NCBI RefSeq assembly: GCF_042695135.1
Contig: NZ_CP170547.1
Span: 2,294,001 to 2,358,000 of the forward strand
Origin: Epilithonimonas sp042695135
GTDB lineage: Bacteria > Bacteroidota > Bacteroidia > Flavobacteriales > Weeksellaceae
Direction: 5' to 3'
DNA: 64,000 nucleotides
How positions within the stretch are numbered: position 1 is the stretch's first letter; every line of letters starts with the position of its first letter. The translations under genes were made by a program, and so were the position numbers. The notes under the pieces are model-generated. The model worked only from the letters and a program-made list of their open reading frames with translations. It ran no database searches and had not been told where the DNA came from. Below are positions 24,689 through 33,193 of the stretch, one piece after another.

Positions 24689-26902
24689 CTAAAAACTCAA
24701 AATCACACCATTTTCCTTCAATTGCTGAATCGGTTTCGAAAACCAGAACAATTCAAAATCTTCAAAGCCATTTTCAAAATCAGTTTTAAGCTGCGCTAAA
24801 CTCAATTTCTTTCCATTTTCAATTGAGTTTTCGTTGAGAGTATTAATCAGCCAATATGCTTTTTCTTTATCTAACTCAATTTTTAAAATATTGGTTTTTA
24901 GATGAAAAGTAAGTTGTGTTAATTCCCAGGAATTTCCTTTTTTAGTTTTAATATAATCTTCTGCAATCACATTTTTCTCTAGGAAAACCACTTTCGAATT
25001 CGGTTTAAAAGTAAAATTATCATCCTCCAAAAGCGAATCATGAATATAATCCGGATGGATCGTCGTTCTCGGAATTTTAAAGTCAAACCAACTTTGCAAC
25101 GGCATTTCAAAATTAATTCCGTGCATATAATTGAACAACGATTTCTTCAAACCAAAACTAAATTTGCTGTGATCGATTCCTGTTTTATCTGTAAAATCAA
25201 TATCATTATTAGCGAACAAAATTTCTTGCTTCACAGGAATCACACCATATTCCTCAGGATTGATTCCGACAGGTGAGTGCGCTGTCATCGCAAACTGATG
25301 CCAAAATCCACTTTGTAAAATTCCCATTTCAAAAAGCTGACGAACCATTTCCAAAGAATCCACCGTTTCCTGAATCGTCTGAGTCGGGTAGCCATACATC
25401 AAATAGGCGTGAACCATAATTCCAGATTCGGTAAAATTTCTTGTGACTCTTGCAACCTGATCTACGGAAACGCCCTTATCAATTAATTTTAATAATCGGT
25501 CACTCGCGACTTCCAATCCACCGGAAACAGCTACACAACCGGAAATTTTCAACAAAAAACAAAGATCTTGAGTGAAACTTTTCTCAAAACGGATATTTGT
25601 CCACCAGGTTACAACGAGATTTCGTCTTAGGATTTCCAGCGCTACTTCACGCATCAAGGCTGGTGGTGCGGCTTCATCCACAAAATGAAATCCAGTTTCG
25701 CCTGTTTTGGCGATCAATTCTTCCATTCGGTCAACCAATATTTTGGCAGAAACCGGTTCGTAAAGTCTGATGTAATCGAGAGAAATATCACAGAAAGTAC
25801 ATTTCCCCCAATAGCAGCCGTGCGCCATTGTGAGCTTGTTCCATCGGCCGTCGCTCCACAAACTGTGCATTGGATTGGCAATTTCAATGACTGAAATATA
25901 TTTGTCTAATTGCAAATCGGAATAATCCGGCGTTCCAACCTGCACTTGTTTGTAATCATTTTTTGTAGAGTTATTTTTATAAGTAACTTCTCCGTTTTCA
26001 ATAAGGAATGTTCTCTTATATATGGCTTCACTTCGACTTTGCTCAGTGTAAACCACCTCAGCCTCACATATGTTTTGATAGACGAGTTCAAGAGGTAACT
26101 CACCGTCATCTAAAGTAATAAAATCGAAGAATTCAAAAACTCTTTTATCTTTAACTTCTCTTAATTCGGTGTTCGGAAAGCCGCCACCCATCGCAGTTTT
26201 AATTTGTGGATAATTTTCTTTTATGAACTTTGCACATCGGAAAGCAGAATATAAATTACCCGGAAACGGAACTGAAAAACAAACCAATTTTGGCTGAAGC
26301 AATTCTAATTTTTCTTTAAGAATCTTCAAAGTGATATCATCAATAAAAGTTTGACTATCATTTAGTTTAAAATATAATTCATCAAACGAATTGGCACTTT
26401 TCCCCAAACGTTCCGCATATCTGCTAAAACCAAAATCAGAATCCACATTTTCTACAATATAATCGGAAAGATCTTCGAGATATAAAGTGGCCAGATGTTT
26501 CGCTTTGTCCTGCAAACCCATATTTCCGAACGCAAATTCCATATCATCCAACTGGTTGAATCGTGAAGCTTCAGGCAGGAAATTCATGGAGCAAATCTGT
26601 CTCGCTAAAGTTGGATTTTTGTTTTGAAGAAATAGAACTACCTGATCTATAGTTTTTGTATATTCATCTCGTAATGCGAAAATGCGTTGGGAGTTTTCAG
26701 AACTATTTTTAAGATCAAATTCTTTAGAAAAAACTTTCTGAATGCCTTCTTTTGAAAATAACTGCAAAATCACTTCAATTCCCAAATCGATCTGATAGCT
26801 TGATATATTTTTGGTATTCAGGAAACCTTTGATATAAGCCGTCGCAGGATATGGTGTGTTGAGTTGCGTAAAAGGAGGCGTGATAAGAAGAATATCTTTC
26901 AA
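24689..26902 (-). CDS. B12-binding-domain-type radical SAM protein
   Basis: A protein of about 738 residues joining an N-terminal cobalamin-binding-like Rossmann part (KDILLITPPF near the start; CFSVPFPGNLYSAF and AMGGGFPNTE later) to a radical SAM domain. The cluster-binding motif reads CYWGKCTFC, that is CX4CX2C, not the usual CX3CX2C. Downstream elements FHFVDEAAPP, VSGGLEVASDRLLKLIDKG and MVHAYLMYGYPTQT fit a radical SAM barrel. A TTG start at 26902 is chosen because a TAnnTTTG element lies just upstream (26916-26923); the longer frame runs into the tRNA gene. About 16 residues (EAEVVYTEQSRSEAIY) come from a REP-like insert at 26025-26066. The substrate is unknown. Confidence 0.85.
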   Translation of the reverse strand: MKDILLITPPFTQLNTPYPATAYIKGFLNTKNISSYQIDLGIEVILQLFSKEGIQKVFSKEFDLKNSSENSQRIFALRDEYTKTIDQVVLFLQNKNPTLARQICSMNFLPEASRFNQLDDMEFAFGNMGLQDKAKHLATLYLEDLSDYIVENVDSDFGFSRYAERLGKSANSFDELYFKLNDSQTFIDDITLKILKEKLELLQPKLVCFSVPFPGNLYSAFRCAKFIKENYPQIKTAMGGGFPNTELREVKDKRVFEFFDFITLDDGELPLELVYQNICEAEVVYTEQSRSEAIYKRTFLIENGEVTYKNNSTKNDYKQVQVGTPDYSDLQLDKYISVIEIANPMHSLWSDGRWNKLTMAHGCYWGKCTFCDISLDYIRLYEPVSAKILVDRMEELIAKTGETGFHFVDEAAPPALMREVALEILRRNLVVTWWTNIRFEKSFTQDLCFLLKISGCVAVSGGLEVASDRLLKLIDKGVSVDQVARVTRNFTESGIMVHAYLMYGYPTQTIQETVDSLEMVRQLFEMGILQSGFWHQFAMTAHSPVGINPEEYGVIPVKQEILFANNDIDFTDKTGIDHSKFSFGLKKSLFNYMHGINFEMPLQSWFDFKIPRTTIHPDYIHDSLLEDDNFTFKPNSKVVFLEKNVIAEDYIKTKKGNSWELTQLTFHLKTNILKIELDKEKAYWLINTLNENSIENGKKLSLAQLKTDFENGFEDFELFWFSKPIQQLKENGVILSF
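26025..26066 (-). repeat. REP-like element inside the radical SAM gene
   Basis: The minus strand reads CACTGAGCAAAGTCGAAGTG inside a GGCT...AGCC frame. This resembles the ACTGAG-C...GTCGAAGT class of repeats common between genes in Bacteroidota. Here it keeps the reading frame. Confidence 0.6.
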
Positions 26903-26915
26903 AAGAAATTTTTTG

Positions 26916-26923
26916 CAAAGATA
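26916..26923 (-). promoter_or_regulatory. -7 promoter element of the radical SAM gene
   Basis: Minus-strand TATCTTTG matches TAnnTTTG exactly, 13 nt before the TTG start at 26902 and 25 nt downstream of the tRNA gene. Confidence 0.6.
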
Positions 26924-26947
26924 AGATTTATAAATTTTGAATATGAG

Positions 26948-27019
26948 TGACCTTACCAAGAATCGAACTTGGATCTAAAGTTTAGGAAACTTCTATTCTA
27001 TCCGTTGAACTATAAGGCC
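26948..27019 (-). tRNA. tRNA-Arg (anticodon CCT)
   Basis: A 72-nt cloverleaf folds on the minus strand. Acceptor GGCCTTA / TAAGGTC (one G-T pair), D stem GTTC / GAAT, anticodon stem GAAGT / ACTTT with loop TTCCTAA, 4-nt variable loop, and T arm CCAAG-TTCGATT-CTTGG. The discriminator base is A and CCA is not encoded. The anticodon CCT reads AGG. The tRNA lies 21 nt downstream of the HTH gene on the same strand. Confidence 0.95.
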
Positions 27020-27040
27020 AGATATGAAGTATAAAAGTAA

Positions 27041-27559
27041 TCAATTTTCATAAGTCTCAAAAGTTCCGTCTTCATAAAAGAAAACAATTCTTTTGACATT
27101 TTTGGTTTTTGATTCTTGTTTTTGAACTGTTTTTTCTAATGGCTGAGAATTGGATAAAATATTTTTTTCTGACTTGGGATAAGAAATATCGGATTCTCGA
27201 ACATTGTCATTTTTCACAGAATTATCAGTTGAATCTTCTTTTCCAAAATTCTCATCATCTATCAAAGAAAATAAATCCGGTAATGATGGTTTTTTCTTTT
27301 CTACAGTTTCAGTTTTTTCCTCGATTGTTTCAGCAGTCTTTTCCTGGATCAGCATTTCGCCTTCACCATTGATCAGCCAATCCCATTCGAATTTTGGAAA
27401 TGCAGATTTTATCTTGGTAATGAAATCAAGAGAAGGTTTATTCCTGCCAGAAATAATATGAGAAATACTAGAACGCTGCACACCAATCTCTTCAGCAAAT
27501 TCTGCCGGCGTAAGCTCTGAATATTCGATTACTTTTGTAATTCTATCATTAAATTCCAT
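27041..27559 (-). CDS. small Xre-type HTH regulator with long disordered tail
   Basis: A 172-residue protein. Residues about 3-65 are an Xre/Cro-type helix-turn-helix (ITKVIEYSELTPAEFAEEIG, VQRSSISHIISGRNKPSLDF, IKSAFPKFEWDWLINGEGEM). The remaining 100 residues are polar, rich in Glu, Lys and Ser and probably unfolded, except for a short conserved-looking end VKRIVFFYEDGTFETYEN. This HTH-plus-acidic-linker form is common in Flavobacteriia and its targets are unknown. Two copies of TTACAAATGTAA-like sequence frame its promoter, suggesting self-regulation. The gene stops 21 nt before the tRNA gene. Confidence 0.85.
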   Translation of the reverse strand: MEFNDRITKVIEYSELTPAEFAEEIGVQRSSISHIISGRNKPSLDFITKIKSAFPKFEWDWLINGEGEMLIQEKTAETIEEKTETVEKKKPSLPDLFSLIDDENFGKEDSTDNSVKNDNVRESDISYPKSEKNILSNSQPLEKTVQKQESKTKNVKRIVFFYEDGTFETYEN

Positions 27560-27560
27560 T

Positions 27561-27605
27561 TCACAAATGTAATAAAATTTAAATTAATCGATATTACATT
27601 TGTAA
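27561..27605 (-). promoter_or_regulatory. promoter with paired operator-like sites of the HTH gene
   Basis: A perfect 12-bp inverted repeat ACAAATGTAATA (27563-27574) / TATTACATTTGT (27592-27603). Each arm belongs to a TTACAAATGTAA-like site (27561-27572 with one mismatch; 27594-27605 exact on the minus strand). The proximal arm contains TACATTTG, a TAnnTTTG -7 element, directly before the ATG at 27559. Confidence 0.6.
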
Positions 27606-27674
27606 CTGATTTAATTTACTTTTGTAAAATTATATAGATTAATAATAAAAGTCTTTATATCAGTGCTTTATAAT

Positions 27675-28388
27675 TTATTTAATAATTAATTGTGGAAAAC
27701 TTTGATAGTGACAATAACATATGTGGAATAATAAACCTTTATTTAAATCAATTTTAATTGTGGATACCTTCCAATTATCATGTTTGCTATTCTTGTATTT
27801 ATATTTTAAAACAACGAATCTATTTGTAACTACTGGCTCTTGGAAGAGTTCGTTTGCGAATAGAAACTTAGTATTTTTAAGTGTATTTTCTAATCTGCCC
27901 GAAGTAATTTTGATCTTTTTGATCTTAGTTGTGAGTAAATCAGTCACGTAAATTGTATCAAATCCACTCAGTGTAATTATAAATTTTCTATCTTCTCTTT
28001 TATTATACTGATACAAATAAGTACCCAATTCTTTTACAATATTCCCGGAATTTTTGTCGAATAAAATAAATTCTGAGGGGTCACAACAACCCGAAACTGG
28101 TCTGTTTTCTATAAGAAATGTAGTGTTATACTCTTTCCAATTGGAATAACCAAGCCTTCCTGTGAAGTCCATAAGATCACTTTCCAATACAAAAATTGTC
28201 TTCTTAATTTTTCCGTTTTGGAATATTAGTCTGGAAGAATTACAATCAAATTGCCAAGATAATGTTGAACCATTTGAAAACTTTTCCTTTTTGCAAGAGA
28301 TGATTTTCTTCAGTTCGGGCTTGCTTTCACAATTACAATTTTGACTGTAAATGTTTAAAGAAAATAAAATGGCTATCAACGTTTTCAT
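27675..28388 (-). CDS. secreted protein of unknown function
   Basis: An exported protein of about 237 residues, not recognised. The ATG at 28388 is preferred over one at 28403, since it places the signal peptide MKTLIAILFSLNIYSQ directly at the N-terminus. The mature part has a Cys-rich start (NCNCESKPELKKIISCKK) and later a CCDPSEFILFDKNSG segment, and alternating strands with Asp/Thr turns that suggest a beta-propeller-like or repeat protein (FDTIYVTDLLTTKIKKIKI). It lies directly after terC on the same strand, so it may be read from the terC transcript. Confidence 0.65.
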   Translation of the reverse strand: MKTLIAILFSLNIYSQNCNCESKPELKKIISCKKEKFSNGSTLSWQFDCNSSRLIFQNGKIKKTIFVLESDLMDFTGRLGYSNWKEYNTTFLIENRPVSGCCDPSEFILFDKNSGNIVKELGTYLYQYNKREDRKFIITLSGFDTIYVTDLLTTKIKKIKITSGRLENTLKNTKFLFANELFQEPVVTNRFVVLKYKYKNSKHDNWKVSTIKIDLNKGLLFHICYCHYQSFPQLIIK

Positions 28389-28405
28389 TTTGTTTTTCAG
28401 CAAGT

Positions 28406-29464
28406 TTAAGACTCAACTTTACGGACTTTCTTTTCCGGAAACAGAAGCGAAATTGCAATGCTTAAAAATAAGATCGATATAATAACAATCAACGAATGCG
28501 AAGTCCCGAATCCAATATCATCTAAATAATGATGGAAAATCATTTTAAGACCAATAAATGTAAGTAACACTGCCAGACCAACCTTCAGGAATCGGAACTT
28601 ATCCACAATTCCAGCCAATAAAAAGAACATAGATCTGAGTCCGATAATGGCAAATATGTTAGAAAAGAATACGATATAAGGATCCTTAGTTATTGAAAAT
28701 ATTGCCGGAATACTATCAACTGCGAAGATCAAATCTGTGAATTCTACAATAATCAAAACCAAAAATAAAGGCGTTATTTTTTTGATTCCATCGATAACCA
28801 CAAAAAACTTTTTGCCTACAAACTGGTTATGAACTTTGAAATGCTTCTGAGCAAATTTCACTACAGGATGGTGCTGCGGATCGATTTCGTCTTCTTTATT
28901 CCTCTCAATAAACATTTTGATTCCTGTATATATTAGGAAGGTTCCAAAGACATACATAATCCATTCAAACTTTTGGATAAGTGCAGCACCTATAAATATG
29001 AATAAGAATCTCATCACAATAGCCCCAAAAATCCCCCAAAATAGAACCCGATGATAATTACGCGGTGCTACACCAAAACCACTGAAAACTAATAGAATTA
29101 CAAATATATTATCAATAGAAAGCGCATATTCTACAAGATAACCAGTTAAAAATTCCAGACCCAAATTTTTGTCATAAAGCATAATGCTATGATCCAGGTT
29201 GTTTGGGATGATCCTGACAGGATGTTTATGTTTTGTAATAATTTCCTGCAATTTTTCCACGCTGTCTATCCCGTGGATAAGGTGGCCGTAATAGGTGAGT
29301 AGTATATAAAATCCTAAAGATAAAAGGACAATGAAAATACTCATCAATCCTGCCTGTTTCAAAGATACTGCTGAATCTTTTTTATTAAAAATTCCTAAAT
29401 CGAGTAGAAGTAGTGTGACGATAAATATTAAAAATCCGGATAGGAATAAAACCTCGTTGCTCAT
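28406..29464 (-). CDS. TerC/Alx family membrane protein
   Basis: A 352-residue integral membrane protein of the TerC/Alx family, linked in other bacteria to manganese export, metalation of exported enzymes and tellurite resistance. Nine hydrophobic segments are visible. Family signatures are LEFLTGYLVEYALSIDNIFV near the middle (with acidic residues inside the membrane) and LVLIIVEFTDLIFAVDSIPA further on, each carrying the Asp/Glu thought to coordinate the metal. The N-terminal extension and cytosolic loop (ERNKEDEIDPQHHPVVKFAQ) are typical of the long TerC form. Its promoter must lie in the 340-nt gap upstream. Confidence 0.92.
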   Translation of the reverse strand: MSNEVLFLSGFLIFIVTLLLLDLGIFNKKDSAVSLKQAGLMSIFIVLLSLGFYILLTYYGHLIHGIDSVEKLQEIITKHKHPVRIIPNNLDHSIMLYDKNLGLEFLTGYLVEYALSIDNIFVILLVFSGFGVAPRNYHRVLFWGIFGAIVMRFLFIFIGAALIQKFEWIMYVFGTFLIYTGIKMFIERNKEDEIDPQHHPVVKFAQKHFKVHNQFVGKKFFVVIDGIKKITPLFLVLIIVEFTDLIFAVDSIPAIFSITKDPYIVFFSNIFAIIGLRSMFFLLAGIVDKFRFLKVGLAVLLTFIGLKMIFHHYLDDIGFGTSHSLIVIISILFLSIAISLLFPEKKVRKVES

Positions 29465-29804
29465 TTGTTAGTAATTATGACAAAAATAGGGAAATTATTA
29501 TGAATTAAGCGTTTATACATTTGTAAAAAACCTGTATTAACCGATCAAATCACGTTTAATGTTTTGATGAACAAACGGAAGAAATATACAAAATACCATA
29601 TTAAAGCAAATTTAAAATTAAACTTTACTTAAATTATATAAATTACTGATATTATGTAATTTATAAAATTAAATTGAAAATATATCAATCCACAAAATAA
29701 TTAACAGACAAAGTGACATTTTGGATTGTTTAAACATTTTACAAATGTAACAAGACTTATTTGAGATTAAATGTTATTTTTGTGACAAATTAATTTAGAA
29801 TAAA
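29465..29804. promoter_or_regulatory. divergent intergenic region terC / M14 peptidase
   Basis: A 340-nt AT-rich gap between diverging genes. It holds an exact TTACAAATGTAA at 29739-29750 and a one-mismatch inverse copy ATACATTTGTAA at 29515-29526, like those at the nearby HTH gene. A TATTTTTG -7 element at 29775-29782 serves the M14 gene. No coding region or RNA gene was seen. Confidence 0.5.
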
Positions 29805-30908
29805 ATGAATTTCAGTTTTCCATATTTCCAAAATGTAAACTTCCCAGATCGCTATATTTCCCCGGAAAAATTATTTTCTTACTTACAGGACAATTACAGC
29901 GATTATATAAAAGAGATAGGAAAATCGAGTTTGGGGAAACCTATTTATATGCTAACCTTGGGAAATGGAAATATTAAAGTTGCAGCCTGGTCACAAATGC
30001 ATGGAAATGAATCCACTGCAACCTTGGCAATGCTGGATATACTTTCTATATTTGAAAAGCATCCGGAGCTGAAAGAAAAGTTATTTGAACTTATTCAGTT
30101 AGACTTCATTTTTATGTTAAATCCTGATGGTTCCGAAGCTTGGACAAGAAGGAATGCCTATGATATTGATATCAACAGAGATTTCATCAGAAACTCAAGT
30201 AATGAGATGCGGGTTCTGAAATCTGTTGTACTGGAAGGAAATTATAATTATTTGCTGAATCTCCACGATCAAAGAACTATTTTCACAACAGACGGCATTC
30301 ATCCGGCAACGTTATCTTTTCTGTCGCCGTCGGAAAATCAGGAAAGAGATATTACCGAGAACAGGAAAAAAAGTATGGCTGTAATTGCTGCTATTTATAT
30401 GCAGATGAAACAGATTTTACCGAACAGAATTGCAAAATATACAGACGAATTTTATCCAACATCCAGCGGCGATAATTTTATGAAGTCTGGAATCCCTGCA
30501 ATATTATTTGAAGGTGGATTTTATGAAAATGATCTTGAAAGAAAAAAAACGCGAGAATTTTACACACAGGCTTTATATTTTGCTTTGAAGGCCATTTCGG
30601 TTCTTAAAGGCGATACGCTGAGCTACGAAACTTATTTTGACATTCCGCAGAATAAAGAAACTCATTTTGATTTGATTTACAGAAATGTAAAGCTCAATAC
30701 AGAATTTGAATGCATTATGGACATCGCTGTACAATACAGAGAAATTTTAGATGATACCAAAAATCTGACTTACCAGCCATACGTCGTTGAAGTCGGTGAT
30801 CTTAGCCATAAGAAAGGCTGGAAAGAAATCGACTGTACAGACCGTAAATTCATATCTCTGAAGAAATTCCCGAAGCTTGATTCTCTGGTAGATTTCAGGA
30901 TTGAATAA
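29805..30908 (+). CDS. M14-family zinc carboxypeptidase-like protein
   Basis: A 367-residue protein of the M14 metallocarboxypeptidase fold, without a signal peptide. Zinc ligands are His66 and Glu69 in SQMHGNESTATL, and the third His is in NLLNLHD-like LLNLHDQRTIF at about 152. The substrate-binding Asn-Arg pair is DIDINRDFIRNSS, and the general base Glu is in ILFEGGFYEND. The C-terminal 100 residues form a separate domain. Related Bacteroidota proteins are annotated as peptidases or DUF2817-like; cytosolic peptide or amide hydrolysis is inferred. It diverges from terC. Confidence 0.88.
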   Translation: MNFSFPYFQNVNFPDRYISPEKLFSYLQDNYSDYIKEIGKSSLGKPIYMLTLGNGNIKVAAWSQMHGNESTATLAMLDILSIFEKHPELKEKLFELIQLDFIFMLNPDGSEAWTRRNAYDIDINRDFIRNSSNEMRVLKSVVLEGNYNYLLNLHDQRTIFTTDGIHPATLSFLSPSENQERDITENRKKSMAVIAAIYMQMKQILPNRIAKYTDEFYPTSSGDNFMKSGIPAILFEGGFYENDLERKKTREFYTQALYFALKAISVLKGDTLSYETYFDIPQNKETHFDLIYRNVKLNTEFECIMDIAVQYREILDDTKNLTYQPYVVEVGDLSHKKGWKEIDCTDRKFISLKKFPKLDSLVDFRIE

Positions 30909-31100
30909 TTAAGTTATCCCTCAAAATATCATATTTAATAATACACTGATTAGATTTACGTTATATATCCTATTTAACATAATATAAATTATAGGACTTT
31001 TTATAATTATTGATTTAAGACTTTAATGTTCCTTACATTTCGCTAAAAATCAATCTGGTATAATATTTTCTAACCTATGTTTATATCAAATTGAATAATT

Positions 31101-31619
31101 ATGAAAAATGCTTTTTTAATTCTCTCGGGAACATTGCTGATGATCTGCTCGTGCGAAAAAAATGACGGCAAACAAATGAATGTCGAAAACAGAAAACCTG
31201 ACACTTTAGCCGTTTCCGAAGATCCCAATCAAATTTCTGAAAAAGAAAACGTTGATTATTGTTATATGAATGTGATTGGAAAAGATTCTGTGTTTTTGTC
31301 TTATAAAATTACCAGCGGAAATGTTTCCGGTAAACTGAAATATAAAAACTTTGAAAAAGATTCTAATTCCGGAGATATCACAGGAAAAATTGCCGGTGAT
31401 ACGTTAAAACTAAATTATAAATTTGCCTCTGAAGGTGCTACAAGCGAAAGAGAAATCTATTTCTTGCAGGACAGCGGCGTTTTGCTGGAAGGTATTGGCG
31501 ATTATGCCGATCCAGGTTCTTCAAAGTTAGTTTATTCATCTCCGCAAGCCATCAATTATTCTAAAGGCCAAAGACTAAATCCGGCAGATTGCAAAATGAT
31601 TGAAAGTAAATTAAAATAA
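31101..31619 (+). CDS. lipoprotein of unknown function
   Basis: A 172-residue predicted lipoprotein (LILSGTLLMICSCEKND, lipid Cys near residue 16-18). After a polar linker, the region from about residue 55 begins CYMNVIGKDSVFLSYKITSG and continues in antiparallel-strand pattern with NVSGKLKYKNFEKDSNSGDI and IAGDTLKLNYKFASEG; similar small lipoproteins are common in Chryseobacterium-like genomes. No function is known. It stands alone in front of a hairpin shared with the convergent PUL. Confidence 0.75.
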   Translation: MKNAFLILSGTLLMICSCEKNDGKQMNVENRKPDTLAVSEDPNQISEKENVDYCYMNVIGKDSVFLSYKITSGNVSGKLKYKNFEKDSNSGDITGKIAGDTLKLNYKFASEGATSEREIYFLQDSGVLLEGIGDYADPGSSKLVYSSPQAINYSKGQRLNPADCKMIESKLK

Positions 31620-31649
31620 GAGTTGATAAAAAATTATTATATCAATTTT

Positions 31650-31685
31650 GTAAAAATAAAACAGCAGCTAAAAATTAGCTGCTGT
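31650..31685 (-). terminator. terminator at the end of the glucan PUL
   Basis: Perfect stem ACAGCAGCTAA / TTAGCTGCTGT (31661-31671, 31675-31685) with an AAA loop. On the minus strand it is followed by TTTTATTTTT, so it ends the GH30 transcript; on the plus strand the T run is weak. Confidence 0.8.
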
Positions 31686-31706
31686 CCCTTTGAAAATAAT
31701 ATATAA

Positions 31707-33146
31707 CTATAAAATTATAGTCTGGATAGAATGTGCTGGTGCAGCTAATTTTGAAGATTTTCCTTCGATCCAAAGATTGAAATCTGTATCCGCATCACCT
31801 TCGTTCATCACGACCACTACCAGTTCCCCACTCTCGTTCAGGAAGCTCGTAGACAGTAAAAAATCCTTATTAGTGGATGTTCCGACACGCTGTGCATTTG
31901 GTTTTACATATTTGGAAATATGCCCGATGTAATAATATTCGTAAGTATAATGCAGTTCTTTTGTTTTTGTATCATAAATTACCGGGGCAAAACAGAAATT
32001 CCCGACATGATTTGGCCCGCCTTTTTCATCCAGAAGAATGTTCCAGTCCGTCCAGGCAGAGGTTCCTTTGTTGAAATCGTTGATTATATTACGACCATAT
32101 AATTCTCCTAAACTCACATCATAGATTTTTGAAAAATCAAATTGTTCCTTGCAGCCTTCTGTGAAAATCAAAAATTTGTCCGGGAAAGCCAAATGCGTTT
32201 CAGCCAGATTATCAAATAGTTGAGATTTATTATTCCAGGTTTCGTACCAGTGATAACCAATTCCGGACGCATATTTGGACGTTTCCGGATCTTGTAAAGT
32301 TGTGGTTGCTCTTTGATACATCAAATCTCTATTGTGATCCCAGATGATTACTTTTTTATCTTTATAATGGTTTTTCCACAAGGTTGGACCCAGGTTTTCT
32401 TTCAGGAATTTGGCTTCGTCATCCGCTGTGTATAAACAAGATTCCCAGGTTTGAGTTGCCATTGGCTCATTTTGTATCGATAATCCCCAAACCGGAATAT
32501 TTCTTTTCTCATACTCCTGAATGAACTTAACATAATAATTTGCCCAAATCTGATAATATTTTTCCAGCAATTTTCCGCCTTTCAGCATATTATTATTGGT
32601 TTTCATCCACGCCGGCGGACTCCACGGACTGAAATAAAATCTGAAATCCTTCGGATCAATTACTTTCTGAGCCAACTTTATCAAAGGTATTTTGTACTGT
32701 TCATCGTGTTTTACGTCGAATGAATTCAGAGATTCGTCATTGTCTTTGACATAGGTATAACTATCGCTGGAGAAATCGCAGGAGTTCATATTGGTTCTGA
32801 TAACGTTATACCCTATCCCCGATTTTCCATAATAAGCCTCGATAAATTCTTCCTGCTTTTCTTTTGGAATCTTTGCAAAAACCTCAGCTGATGCGTCTGT
32901 AATTGCGCCGCCAATTCCTATTAATTTTTGATATTTGAAATCCGGATCTACAAAAACACAGACATCAGTTTCTTTTGGCTGAGGAAAATCTGTAAAAACA
33001 GCGTTGGCTTTTTTGGCAAATTTCTCATTATTTTTTTGCGAAGTAAGAATCACTTTTCCTTGCTTCATCCCTTTTTTCCAGTAATTCTGTGCATTCGTAT
33101 TTGTGCCAATTGATAAAGCAGCAAATAAAATAATTGTCTTTTTCAT
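31707..33146 (-). CDS. GH30 family glucanase (last PUL gene)
   Basis: A 479-residue exported GH30 glycoside hydrolase (signal peptide MKKTIILFAALSIGTNTNAQ). The TIM-barrel catalytic pair is visible: acid/base Glu in LSIQNEPMATQTWESC and nucleophile Glu in FLIFTEGCKEQF. Family landmarks GIGGAITDASAEVFAKI and YFSPWSPPAWMKTN precede them, and the C-terminal beta domain (VVVVMNEGDADTDFNLWIEG) closes the protein. GH30 members of this type act on beta-1,6-glucosidic bonds or glucosylceramide. Next to GH16 and SusC/D, a beta-1,6-glucan side-chain activity is most likely. Confidence 0.92.
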   Translation of the reverse strand: MKKTIILFAALSIGTNTNAQNYWKKGMKQGKVILTSQKNNEKFAKKANAVFTDFPQPKETDVCVFVDPDFKYQKLIGIGGAITDASAEVFAKIPKEKQEEFIEAYYGKSGIGYNVIRTNMNSCDFSSDSYTYVKDNDESLNSFDVKHDEQYKIPLIKLAQKVIDPKDFRFYFSPWSPPAWMKTNNNMLKGGKLLEKYYQIWANYYVKFIQEYEKRNIPVWGLSIQNEPMATQTWESCLYTADDEAKFLKENLGPTLWKNHYKDKKVIIWDHNRDLMYQRATTTLQDPETSKYASGIGYHWYETWNNKSQLFDNLAETHLAFPDKFLIFTEGCKEQFDFSKIYDVSLGELYGRNIINDFNKGTSAWTDWNILLDEKGGPNHVGNFCFAPVIYDTKTKELHYTYEYYYIGHISKYVKPNAQRVGTSTNKDFLLSTSFLNESGELVVVVMNEGDADTDFNLWIEGKSSKLAAPAHSIQTIIL

Positions 33147-33193
33147 TTTTATCTTAAGAATTTGATATCAAAATATTGACATCTTTTTATTAA

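Noticed and set aside
26903..26959. Longer N-terminus for the radical SAM protein
   Set aside because: It overlaps the 3' end of tRNA-Arg and the promoter element; the TTG at 26902 gives the family-like KDILLITPPF start.
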